Shown: piece by piece, positions 43,984-54,951 of the stretch | How the letters are laid out: each line of letters opens with the position of its first letter | Position numbering within the stretch: position 1 is the stretch's first letter | NCBI RefSeq assembly: GCF_022965805.1 | Contig: NC_133104.1 | Span: 24,548,069-24,612,068, forward strand | Length of the DNA: 64,000 nt | Direction of reading: 5' to 3' | DNA from: Primulina eburnea | Taxonomy: Eukaryota > Streptophyta > Magnoliopsida > Lamiales > Gesneriaceae | Made by a program: the position numbers and the translations under genes | The notes under the pieces: model-generated | The model's input: the letters and a program-made list of their open reading frames with translations, nothing else | Database searches by the model: none | What the model was told of the DNA's origin: nothing

Positions 43984-46549
43984 AAGGGTCCTGTATAGGG
44001 TTGTGCCACCGCCAGCTTTTGCCGCTCAGTCTTAAAGCCTCAAGTCTGTAAGTTTAAAGATTTTAATTGTTTTGAAGGTTTTATGCTATCACCTGCATGT
44101 TTACATGATATATGCTTTACAGTAAAGGTTTTTCTGTCGTTATGTTTGAGATTAGCTGCTTTAAAAAATTTTATGCGCGTTACGACATGTAATGAGAAAT
44201 TATATGATTTTCATGCATGCGGACCTTGTGGTGGAATTGGACATTGGTAAGAATTTGGTTTTTTGGGCATTAGGAAAGGTTGGAAATAATTTGACTATAT
44301 TATTTTTGATTAGTAAGTACCGATGTTCTGTTTGTGGGTCATATGTTAAACTTGACAATTATGAATGCTTTTGGGACTTGAAGATTTTCTAACAAATTAC
44401 TGACGATTCGTGGTTGCTAGTTGAGTTAATTTTAAGGACTTGATGTAAGGAATAACGAATCGAATACTACGACGATTTTTGGAATATATAGACGTGGAAT
44501 TTATTTAGGATGCATGCTCTATATAGTGGGATTTAAGGATTAAATTGCATGAATTCAGAATTTTAAGGACCTAATTGTAATAACCAATAATTGAGGGCTT
44601 AAGAGCAAAAATAAAATTTCAAGGGATTATTTTAAAATTTCCCAATTTGGGATTAAATTATGAGTTTTGAGGATTTTAAGGTTTAATGAGGCAAAAATCG
44701 AAACGTTAATGGGGACCAGAAATGCAAATTTCGAAGAGTTGTAGAGACAAAAATGTAATTTTCGAGAACAATAAGGGCCAAATCGCAAATCTCGAAATTT
44801 TTGAGGATTAAGTTCAAAATTCTGAGAAACACTTGGGATGTTAAATATTTATGGAAATGTAAGACTGGGTATGAGAATTAATTTTGGGTTTAATAAGCTT
44901 AAAATTATTATACTTTATGATACGATAAACCTATAAAATGGAATTAGGAACACCGAGAACTTTTGGGTAATGGTGGAATTTTAGGAATTTAGGACAAATT
45001 GGATACTTTTTTAGAATTAAAAATTAATTATGCAATTTTAAGAAATTTGGGAACCTATTTTGCAGTAAGTGAGAATTGAATTGTTTAAATGATAGGAATT
45101 TTCGGTGATTTAGGCTTGAAGGAAATTTAGAACCTTTAGATATTTGAGTTATAATGTTATAATGAAGGGTAATCAAGGACATTGTAGGATGAATCAATCT
45201 TGGGCTTGAGAATTTAAGCATTAGTGATATAATGTTGTGGAAATCGAGAATTTAAAGTGATGAGGATTTAAGGTAAAGTAATCGGTTAGTTAAGTTATAA
45301 GAATAAACATTGACTTAACAAATTGTTGAGAACTTAAGTTTGATGTTGCATAAGTTTTAGTCATGATCTTAACAGTTAAGATTATATTTTAGTTGTAATT
45401 TAAATTTTTATAGAAAGTTGGGTATGATTTGATGGACGCATGTAAGAATTGAGATAGACACCTTGGCTCGAGGAATTTTTTTTTTTTTAAGTCATTGAGA
45501 AACTTGAGAATAAGTGAATATGTGTGTTGGAATTATGTTATCCAAAACTATTTGGGTTGCGTAAGTTTGAATTTCAAATTTAGAGAATGTGTTCATACGG
45601 GAATTTTGAGTGAAATAAAAACAAAAAGGAATTAGTGGTGTTCAACATAGATTACCGATGAACGAATATTAAGATTTCTACCGAGTAAGAAATATAAAAC
45701 CTTGATGTGGGGATTCTAGAACTCTACGGGTTATAAGTGGAGTTGATTTATTAAAATTATTCTAAGGCTACCATGGGATGACTTAATAAGTTTTATACCC
45801 TAGTACTAATTAAGCATTAAGTATACGTAAGAATGCGACATTTGTTCCAATGAGGAAAGTCCAAGGGTCTTAGGCCTCAACTTTCTTGCAATTGGGAAGA
45901 TAATAGTTTAAGTATGTAATTGACGCTAGAATGAATTTTATTATTTAGGTAGAAGATCGGTATCGTATGTTTTGGGTTTTATGGATTAACACTACTCGAA
46001 TTTAAGATTTGCCACAACATTATGTTGAGAGGTACTTCTAAATAGTTAAGTTATGGAAGTTTGGTGTGGTAAAATAAAGATTTGATTCAAGGATTTTATG
46101 CAAATATTAATATAGGATTTAGATAATGTTTAACTTTTAAGTGTATTATCGATGATAGAAGTCAATTAGTAACTTTTGGTACTAAGATTTCTTAAGTTGA
46201 GCATCATAAAGGACAATGTAATTGGTTATTGAACATTATGGGTATTGTATAAGAAAAGTAAAGTGCGATAGGGTGGGGCATCCACCTCAATTATGAGGAA
46301 TTGCAAGATAAGCCAAATTCGAGGTCTTAGTAGAATAGAACTTAGTCACCATAAGCTGTTTTACGTTGCGATTCACAAACGAATATTTTGGGAGTCAAAT
46401 TTAATTAGGATTGACGAGACTTAAGGACAGTTTAACATTTATTTTATCAGAGTAGCGCAACGGAAGCGTGGATTATTGGGGTACTAGGATTAAGAGTCTA
46501 AACTTTTTGTTTATCAAGGATAAGCGAATTTCGGGGACGAAATTCAATT
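43984..46549 (+). other. Non-coding internal region of the Tekay-like element
   Basis: About 2.6 kb where gag-pol would be expected; I find no gag, protease, RT or integrase motif in any frame. The plus strand is poor in C and rich in A, G and T, with recurring phrases of the gaatttaaggac / aaatttcgag kind. Having a primer-binding site, purine tract and LTRs but no genes, it fits a large non-autonomous derivative moved by a Tekay partner. Confidence 0.7.
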
Positions 46550-46562
46550 TAAGGGGGAAGAT
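46550..46562 (+). other. Polypurine tract of the Tekay-like element
   Basis: taagggggaagat, after tcggggacgaaattc; near-copy of the Tekay junction at 24079. Confidence 0.9.
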
Positions 46563-48466
46563 TGTAACGTCCCGAAAATTTGAAAGTCCACGGGAACCAC
46601 ATGCATGCAACTTATTAAATTTCTTTGGTATTTTATAAATTTTTTTAAAGCAGTAAATGTATGTTTATTTCATTAATTATGTGTTCAATTATTTTTATGT
46701 ATTTTATACAATTCATGCATGATAGAATTTAATTCATGGATTTCATGCCTTAGGATTTCTAGGTGCATTTCACGTTTGTACGAGGATCGGAGACCGGAGA
46801 CTTTTCAAAAAAATTATTTTATTACACGATTTATTTTTATAAATTAATTTAAAGTGTTTTTAAGGGTAATTTTCAAAAATGAGAATTTTTGGGTATTTTA
46901 CCTGTAAGATTATTTTTTTAACAGTACGCAAATTTTATCAAATTGGAGGATTTTTTAATGGTTCGGTTAATATTTTCAAAATCTTTCTAACAGGAAATAT
47001 TTTTCGGGAACGTGTTTGGATTGAATGGGCCTACTTTTAAGTTTTTTGGGCCTAAAATTCTTCCTAGCTTTTAACTAAATATTTTAGGGCCCATTAACTA
47101 ATTGTTTATTATATAATTAAGCTACTAAACACATTTAACCTAAACCTAATCCCCTCCCCAACAGTCGACACCCCATTCAGATTTCACTACCCTCGGTTTT
47201 AGAGAAAAACACTAGCTGGAGGCACGGTTTTGGCTTGTTCTTGTAAAGAAACTCCCTCCGGCTTCTACCTCGAGTCCCTCGTGTTTGTGCATCATTTCAA
47301 GCATGCTTTTGTATCACCTTTGCTGCATCATACACGCTAAATACTTACTGATATGTGTGTTTTGTTGCATAGAAATCTCGATCCAAAATATGGCATGGTG
47401 AAGTATCGGGTTTTGCTAAAATCTTTGCATATGTTTTCCCAACTCACGTTCTTTATATTTTGTGCAAGGGGTTGTTAGTTTATGATGCTAGAGGGATGCG
47501 TAGGCGGTGTATAAGGTTACCTAGGTGCTGGAGAGGCGAGGTTGCCAAGCTCGAAGTAAAAACGCTCGGCCTAGCATAGGGGAGGGTATTTGAAGGCTAG
47601 ATCGGGAGTTTTTGGTGTGCTACGATGCATGGGCTCGAACCCAGGCATGTTTCAGACCTTGTAGACTCTAGTGAGGTGTCAGGAAGGAGTCATGGGTGTT
47701 TGGTTGAGGGAGAAGCCGATCCTCGGAAACATTTAGCGAATCGAGAGGGAGGTGATGGTTTCGGCTGGTTTTTATATGTGCGGCTGTGCAGCAGCTTTTG
47801 CTGGGATTTGGCTTAGTTTAGAAGGGTAGTTAGGTTCTTAATGGTGAGTTTAATGGTTGGACAAGTGGGTGTAGAAGTGAGGACCGAAAGAATTGTGAGT
47901 TTGGGGGCCATGGGTTGTAATGGTTGGCCGAGAGTTGGGAATTTTCTTGGAGGTTTCAGCTATGATTTTAGGGGCTTAGTTACTTTGTTTTAGGAGCCTT
48001 AAGTGTTTTTAAGATATTGTAAAAAGTTGGGAATGTTTTGGTTAAGTTTCGGTTCGATTCGGGTTAAAACCGGGATCCCGGTCCAAGTTTTAAAACGAAT
48101 AGATTAAGTTGGTTTTTGGGCTCAAGTTTACGTTTAGGAAAGCTTTTAAAAATGTTTTGGGACATTTTAAGGAGTTTGGTAAGCTTCGGGTCGATTTTAG
48201 AGGTCCAGGGTTAAAATGATAATTTTGGGTTTCTATGGGCAAAATGGTCATTTTGCACCCGAGGTGAGATTTCGGTCCTGGCAGCGCCCTGAGCCCAAAT
48301 TTATGATATTTTAAATGTTTAAGCATCATGTTTAAAAATTTTACGCAATTATGATAAATACGGTGCATGCTTGGTTTAAATGAAAAATTATGTATATGCA
48401 TGCTTTTATTTAAGTGATGAATATGATGACACGTTTTGAAGGAAGTGATTTAGTTGTGACTAACAC
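46563..48466 (+). repeat. 3' LTR of the Tekay-like element, first part
   Basis: Matches 30194-31875 of the 5' LTR and is cut at gtgactaacac by the TRIM. The missing remainder of this LTR is the inverted piece at 29514-30193. It contains about 245 bases (47435-47680) absent from the 5' LTR; related sequence in the older relic at 57110-57150 suggests they were lost from the 5' LTR. Confidence 0.9.
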
Positions 48467-48695
48467 TGTGAAGCCCGGGGCCGAAGAGGGGGGTTGATCG
48501 CCGGTGCAATGAGTTTGCACGGACAATGAGCGGCTCCTGGCAGGCTTCTAGGTGGAGGGAACATGAATGAACCGATTCCACACCGGAATGAGAGGGATTC
48601 CGAGACTGTTCAATGTAATGGATTGTACAGTTGAAGAGGGCTTAACAGTTTTGATATGTACTACTCATATCAAGAAGGTGTATCTTCTTTTTATA

Positions 48696-48769
48696 AGAAC
48701 TCCAAAGTTAAGCGTGCTTGACTTGGGGCAGTTTTGGGGTGGGTGACCCCCTAGTAATTTTCCCAAGGT
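48696..48769 (+). promoter_or_regulatory. 5S rRNA-like segment in the first TRIM LTR
   Basis: agaactccaaagttaagcgt, then gcttg and gggtgggtgacccccta, follow the order of the 5S internal promoter (A box, then C box). In Cassandra elements this is a pol III promoter. It is diverged and not a 5S gene. Confidence 0.7.
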
Positions 48770-49157
48770 GCGTGTGAGTGAGGACATAAGCACGCTGGAA
48801 AGACTCGTCTTGGTACAGTGAGGACAGTCGTCAAATCTGGGGCGTTACAGTTGGTATCAAAGACGACCTCTCTTAGTATGGTGTGGTTCGGGGACGAACC
48901 AAACGGAAGCTGGTGGGCATGTAAAGCCCGGGGCTGAGGGCGAGGGGTGATCGCTGGTGCAATGAGGTTGCATGGAAATTGAGCGGCTCCTGGCAGGCTT
49001 CTAGGAGGAGGGAACATGAATGAACCGATTCCACACCGGAATGAGATGGATTCCGAGACTGTTCAATGTAATTGACTGTACAGTTGAAGCGGGCTTAAAA
49101 GATTTGATATGTACTACTCATATCAAGAAGATGCATCTTCTTTTCAGTAGCTCACAT

Positions 49158-49230
49158 AAGAACTCCAAAGTTAAGCGTGCTTGACTTGGGGAAATTTTGG
49201 AACGGTTGACCCCCTGGGAAGTTTCCCAAG
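49158..49230 (+). promoter_or_regulatory. 5S rRNA-like segment in the second TRIM LTR
   Basis: Same order of A-box-like and C-box-like blocks. The C-box part differs from the first LTR (acggttgaccccctgggaag), which is closer to 5S in its last bases. Confidence 0.7.
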
Positions 49231-49317
49231 GTACGTGTGAGTGAGGACATAAGCACGCTGGAAAGGCCCGTCTTGGTACAATGAGAACAGTCATCAAATC
49301 TGGGCCATTACATCGGA

Positions 49318-49662
49318 GATCACAATGTCCCCTACCAATGAAACATAGTACTCACATCGCAGATACTAGTCTCAAACTTGAGTGGCCTATAACCTTCTTT
49401 GCTGCAGCTGAATCGACTAGGAACTGTTTAGAATATAAAGTATTCCAAATATGAGTTTAATGATACTCATCATATGAGCATCTCATATTCTTTCTACTAT
49501 TTGTATATTCAAGAACTTTATCTATGCAACTAGCATAGGTATACAGATAAAGATGTGCCAAAACAATAATTTCAAATATTATTAAAATATAGATTGTTTA
49601 TACATAGAGTTTCAACATGAACCCTCGGCCAACACTTGGTTCGACGGGCACCTACTCTAACA
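49318..49662 (-). repeat. Copia 3' LTR, piece 3 of 3
   Basis: Matches 56750-57096. It ends ctctaaca, which on the minus strand is the LTR start tgttagag. The weak purine tract tatgtgagat lies next to it at 49663-49672. Confidence 0.9.
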
Positions 49663-49802
49663 ATCTCACATATGAACTAGAGCCAACTACCCATATGCTT
49701 CAAACCCATCGATTCGCGATACTTCTTGAATAATGGTCCAGGTAAAGGCTTATTTAGTAGATCAGCAACATTATCTGCGGAGCCGACTTTGTCAATCGAC
49801 AC

Positions 49803-50477
49803 TTATCCTCTTTCCACAATCTCTCGGAGGATGTGGTACTTTCTCAATACATGTTTGGACTTCTGATGAGACCTTAGCTCCTTTGCTTGAGCAATGGCTC
49901 CAGTGTTGTCACAAAACACCGGGACAGGAGCAACTCCATTAGGAATGACGCCCAACTCTTGGATGGAATTCGTTATCCAAACAGCCTCCTTTGCTACAGC
50001 TGATGCAACAATGTATTCTGCCTGAGTGGTAGAATCCACAAAACTGTCTCTCTTGGAACTCTTCCAAGAGACAGCATCACCATTGAGCATGAATATGAAT
50101 CCAGAGGTTGGCTTCGAGTCATCGATATCGCTTTGGAAGCTAGAGTCGGTATAGACTTCCAATTTCAGTTCTCCACCCCCATATACCAAGAACAACTTAT
50201 AGGACCTTCCCAAATACTTGAGGATGTCTTTCACAGCTTTCCATTGTGGAAGACCAGGATTCGACTGATATCTACTCACTACACTTAGTGCAAAAGCCAC
50301 GTCAAGACATGTAGATATCATCTCATACATGATGCTACCAATTGTAGATGCATAAGGAATGCATGTCATCGCCGCTATCTCTGCATCAGTCTTGGGAGAC
50401 ATAGAATTGGATAGGGACATGGCATGACACATTGATAGATTTACTCTCTTGGAGTCAACCATTGAGAACCACTTCAC
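49803..50477 (-). pseudogene. pol: Copia RNase H region
   Basis: Copia motifs CLDVAFALSVVSRYQSNPG, YTDSSFQSD, FVDSTTQAEYIVAS and KHVLRKYHILRE. About 224 codons without a stop. The usual 'KTKHI..RYHFIRE' ending is altered. It follows a deletion of the RT palm. Confidence 0.88.
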
Positions 50478-51253
50478 GATGGTATCAATGTATGTGGACT
50501 GGGTGAGACCTTCTTATACACATAGGGTTTCTCAGGATTCTTAGTAAAACCAAACTCTTTGATTGTACTATCGAATCTAAGGTTCCAACTCCTAAATGTC
50601 TGCTTTAGACCATAAATAGATCTTTGAAGTTTCCATACCCAATGCTCATTTCCGAGAGATGTAAACCCTTCAGGTTGAGACATGTAAATCTCTTCCTTAA
50701 TATCCCCATTAAGAGAGGCTGTCTTGACATCCATCTACCATATCTCATAGTCATACCATACAGCTATGGCTAGTAATATCCTTATAGACTTGAACATTGA
50801 AACTGGAGAAAAGGTTTATTCAAATTCAACTCCTTGTCTTTGAGTATATCTTTTTGCCACCAATCGTGCCTTGAAGGTCAATACCTTCCCAACCGCCCCA
50901 AGTTTCCTTTTGTACATCCATTTACACCCTATGGGAACAGTTCTCTTAGGTGGATCCACAAGGTTCCACACTTGGTTCAAATGCATGGAATTCATCTCAG
51001 ATTCCATTGCTGCAAGCCACTTGGATGAATTGGCATTAGATAACGCTTCCTTGAAGGTCCATTGATCACATCCATGGATAGGCTCATCACGGCCCTCTTC
51101 AAGAAGCAAACCATAACTCATACGTGGTATCGAGACTCTCTCAGATCTTCTAGGAGCTTGTATCTCCTCTCTTTGCTCTTCGGGTGTAGGTTCTTCAATT
51201 GTGGGTGTCTCTCGAAACTCTTCGAGTTTTATCATCTCCACTTTTCTATCCAA
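50474..51253 (-). pseudogene. pol: Copia reverse transcriptase, catalytic palm deleted
   Basis: From the left of the protein: a charged linker (PTIEEPTPEEQREE), RT start (WLAAMESEMNSM, NLVDPPKRTVPIGCKWMYKRK), a frame break near 50815, then MDVKTASLNGDI and WNLRFDSTIKEFGF. After PYVYKK the sequence jumps to a TQSTYIDTIVKWF region; the stretch of about 70 residues holding the YVDD active site is gone. RT cannot be active. Confidence 0.88.
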
Positions 51254-52089
51254 TAGAAATTATTTTTGTAAAAAGGTTGCATTCCTAGAAACAAACACCT
51301 TTGTTTCTTGGGGATGATAGAAATAGTATCCAACTGAATTCCTTGGATATCCCACAAAGTAACATAAAATGGATCGACTATCCAATTTATCTCCCACTGT
51401 CTGCTTCACATAAGCTGACATCCCCATATTCTAAGATAAGAATATTTGGGAGGCTTACCCATCTATGGATATATGGTGTCTTATCAACTACCTTTGAATG
51501 GACATTGTTCAACAACAGTGCCGCTGTCTCAAGCGCATATCCCCAAAAGGATGGCGGCAACTCCTTGAACCCCATCACAGACCGAACCATGTCCATCAAA
51601 GTCCGGTTACGACGCTCCGAAACACCATTAAACTGCGGTGTAACGGGCGGAGTCCACTACGAGAGAATCACATTCTCCCTAAGATACTCTTGGAACTCGG
51701 CACTCAAGTACTCACCACCTCGATCCGATCAAAGTGGCTTGATGCTTCGTCCCAACTGTTTATCTACTTCACTTCTGAATTCTTTGAACCTTTCAAAGGC
51801 TTCAGACTTGTATTTCATCAAATACACATACCCATACCTCGAAAAGTTATTGGTAAAGGATGAAGTAGACATGTCCATGCTTAGTGGTGATGCTAAGCGG
51901 ACCGCTTGTTTGTTGTTATTATTTCTTGGACATTGTTTAGTGGAATATCTTTCAATTTTAAGTTATAGAGATCGTTTTCAAGTTCTCCCGTACCAATCAA
52001 ACATTCATTCTTGTAAATGTTGCAAACACATTTGCTAAATAAACAAGAATATCCATATTTATCAAGCATATAAATGACAACAATGTTTT
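51254..52089 (-). pseudogene. pol: Copia integrase, multiply broken
   Basis: Readable pieces: SDRGGEYLSAEFQEYL near 51715, PQFNGVSERRNRTLMDMVRS near 51610 with the catalytic Glu region, ELPPSFWGYALETAALLLN near 51540, and a GYPRNSVGYYFYHP-like stretch near 51330. Several stops and frameshifts. The first catalytic Asp region is hard to read. Confidence 0.8.
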
Positions 52090-53277
52090 TCACCAAATCA
52101 GGTACAAAAAAAACATCTTTAAAATTAACTTAAAATCGTTGTTCAAAAGTAAGTAAACATCTCCAATATCCTTGGCTGCAACTCTTGCCCCATTGCCCAT
52201 CCTCAAGAAGGTCTCACCTTCCCTAACTCTCCTACTTCTTCCCATCACCTGCAAATCATTACAGAGATGTGAGCCACAGCCGGTATCCAATTCGCAAGAA
52301 GTAGAGTTGATTGAAATGTTTACTTCAATATAGAACTTACCATTTCCAGAACTCTTCTGGGCAAGATATTCTCTGTAGTTACGCCTCCAATGTCCAGGCT
52401 TCTTGTAGTGATGACAAATATCAACAGTCTTGTCAGACTTCACTGGTATGGCTGCCACAGCGGGACTCGAAGATTGCCTCTTCAAAGGCATATTCTTCTT
52501 GGGACGTTGGAAAGAACTCTTCTTTCCCTTCCCATGTGGACCAGTCTTCGCACCAGATGAAGAACCCATAGAAAAAACCGAATTCTCTTTCTTGATGGTG
52601 GACTCAAAGGTCACAAGCATGTTCACCAACTACTCAAGGGTCGGCTCCATCTTGTTCATATTGAAATATACCACAAAAGGATCAAATGAGCTAGGTAGCG
52701 ACAAGAGAAAAACGTCGGTGGTTAGCTCCGATGGCAATATAAGATCCATGCCAACGAATTTTTCCACGAGGCCAATCAACTTTAGTCCATGCTTATTTAC
52801 CTAGGCCCCATCTCGCATGCGTAAAGTGATCAGATCCTTGACAGTATCATGCCTAAGAGGTCGAGTCTGCTCACCAAAGAGCTCCTTGAAATGCAAATGA
52901 ATGTCAACAGCACTCTTTGCATCCTCAAAACTCATCAGCAGCTCATCATTCATAGAAGCCTGCATATAACACTTAGCTCGCAAGTCATGGTCACACCAAT
53001 CCTTGTAAGTCTGCAATTCCTCAAGAGTGCATCTAGTCGGAGCCTCAACAGGGGGTGACTCAGTAAGTGTATATGCTATCTTTTCTGAATTCAAGACGAT
53101 TTTTAAGTTTCTTGGCCAGTTGAGGTAATTAGGTCCGGTTAATACTTGTTTGTCGAGTATTGCAGATAGCGGATTGCGAATCGAAGAAATTGTCAAAAAT
53201 TGTACTGAAAAGTAAAATAGATAAATGTTAATGACTATTTTAAAATATTTAGTAAGATATAAAGTATGAACTTTCAC
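52090..53277 (-). pseudogene. gag: Copia gag and protease
   Basis: One frame with in-frame TAG codons at about 52801 and 52630. Gag starts near residues RNPLSAILDKQVLTGPNYLN (copia gag-like). The zinc knuckle near 52400 reads CHHYKKPGHWRRNY: two of its cysteines have become Tyr. The protease motif CELDTGCGSHLC near 52290 is intact. The true start is unclear because the 5' extension to 53277 runs into leader. Confidence 0.85.
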
Positions 53278-54936
53278 TTTATAAATTTTCGCTCACACTG
53301 TTTTGACATCTTTCACTATCCTCTAATGAAAACGGGAAAATCCGTTCCTCAGTAGGTACTACGTAAGGTCCATTTAGCAAATTATGATCCCGAATAATAT
53401 CAGCCAATCATAATTCCTAAAAGGTAGTTTCCAATTGCATCACCATGAAGCCCTTAACATAAACTTTTGTCTCACGTTTGATTAGGACTCAATAATATGA
53501 CGCAGTTCATCTTTACGTGTCAAGCCTTACCCATCGATGTTGAACCTTAATGGACGGTCACCATGAGTTCCCTCAATAATATGAGCCGAAATCATGGGAG
53601 TTCCACGTAGTTCACATCACCATGTCAATGGATGTCACAGCTTTCCGGTGTCTAGGGCCCCCCAGTAGTATGAGTCGAGCCCCGAACACGGGTAACGTTC
53701 ATCATGCACCCATTGTCGATGGAAGACATGGATATTATAAACACCTTTATAATTCCTCTTTTCGGGTTTGATATTAGTTTTGAATCTTATTCAAAATGAG
53801 GGTTTTTAATTTTGAAAGTTCTCATCATTAATTTTATTTAAAAGCTCGCCATGTTTGATCGTATGTTTGCCGGATTCATGCAACTTTGTTATTATAATAA
53901 TGCACATACTCATTATTTATAACATATCATGCATATATTATAAACAGTTAACAAAACAAGGATGATCAATCGCCCCAACACTAATGGCCTGTGTGAGCTA
54001 AACACGGGCCTAGTTCCAATCCTAGGGAAATGCATGGGATGCAAATGCAACTATTACATAAGCTTCCAATATTTACATGCCTTCGATCTTCATAATCATC
54101 AATGCCACCATATTCCAATCTTGATCTTCCACTATACTAATATTTACAATTAAATATCCATGGCAAATAGGGATACATCTAATGGGGTGGGAACGGGCCG
54201 GAAACCAAGCCCACTTTATAAATTGATAATTATTACAATTATTCAACACAAAATATCCTAGCATACACCTAGCAAATTGGGCTTGGGCTTTTGATCATCT
54301 TTCATGAATAATATAATATATCATACACCATCAATTAATTATCACAATAATCAATTGATTCAATATTATATATCTTAATCCAATCACTAAACGCCATGAT
54401 TATTAACTAAATTAACAAATTATGCAAACTCCTTTGTCTACTTTGTAATTAATTTATTTATAACCGAATTTCTCGTAAATCACCATTTACTATAAATAAT
54501 TAAAATCTAACTTCAATTATTTATTTTATGAGATAATATGTACAACTTTTGTGGATTTAAACATAAGGGCCCAAAAAACCATTTTTCACCAAAAACATTT
54601 TGGCCCATTTAAATTCACAAATTATATTAGCCATCTAATGGCCCAACAACTTCAAGGCCCATGACACTTTGATATTCCAAAACACTTTTGGAAATCCTAG
54701 TCGTCATTGCCGTCGCCGGAGCTCCGTCGCCAGATTCTGGCCAGCAATTTTTTTTAAAATTTTCAATGGGGTTTTCGGCAGTCCCTCGGGCTGCCCTTGC
54801 TGCCCGAAATGGGCAGCAACAAGCTGCAAAATACCCCTTTGATGGCCTTGTTTTTTGTTGCAAAAATGTATCTAATGCGGTCAGAAATTGACCTTAATAT
54901 AATATAATGTATATGCTACAAAAAATAGTATCCATA
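53278..54936 (-). other. Copia 5' leader between primer site and gag
   Basis: About 1.7 kb without a supported gene. It has phrases that recur with variation at 53485-53700 (caataatatgacgc, caataatatgagccga, cagtagtatgagtcga). A GC-richer island at about 54690-54850 has clustered cgccg and gggcagc motifs; its ORFs on both strands show no family resemblance. Confidence 0.6.
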
Positions 54937-54950
54937 GCTCATGATATCAC
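54937..54950 (-). other. Degenerate primer-binding site of the copia element
   Basis: Minus strand gtgatatcatgagc beside the LTR, a decayed form of tggtatcagagc. Confidence 0.6.
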
Positions 54951-54951
54951 T

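Larger units (their letters stand above)
29514..49312. mobile_element. Non-autonomous Tekay-like element, internally inverted, with a Cassandra TRIM at its right end
   Basis: Bounded by an exact duplication tcgga (29509-29513 and 49313-49317) in the copia LTR. From the left: an inverted LTR 3' part (29514-30193); a forward 5' LTR from 30194 with Athila-type copy B inside; a primer-binding site; a non-coding internal region; a purine tract; a forward LTR cut at 48466; then the TRIM. The two LTR cut points share one 5-mer (gtgtt at 30189-30193, its complement aacac at 48462-48466), so they are the same site. One inversion of a minus-strand element that already held the TRIM explains every junction. 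Confidence 0.8.
48467..49312 (+). mobile_element. Cassandra-like TRIM retrotransposon
   Basis: 846 bases: LTR 48467-48849 (383), 70 bases internal, LTR 48920-49312 (393). The LTRs start tgtgaagcccgggg / tgtaaagcccgggg and end gcgttaca / ccattaca. The primer-binding site tggtatcaaaga lies at 48852, and the purine-rich ctggtgggc lies before the second LTR. No coding capacity. Each LTR carries a segment resembling 5S rRNA, the hallmark of Cassandra. Its flanks do not match each other (aacac left, tcgga right), because of the inversion described under the host element. Confidence 0.85.

Noticed and set aside
48696..48769. 5S rRNA gene
   Set aside because: Only the internal-promoter part is similar, it is diverged, and it sits inside a TRIM LTR; a Cassandra feature fits better.
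54627..54891. Proline/alanine-rich ORFs on both strands
   Set aside because: They fall in a GC-richer island of the copia leader with no family resemblance; reading frames exist on both strands because stops are rare there.
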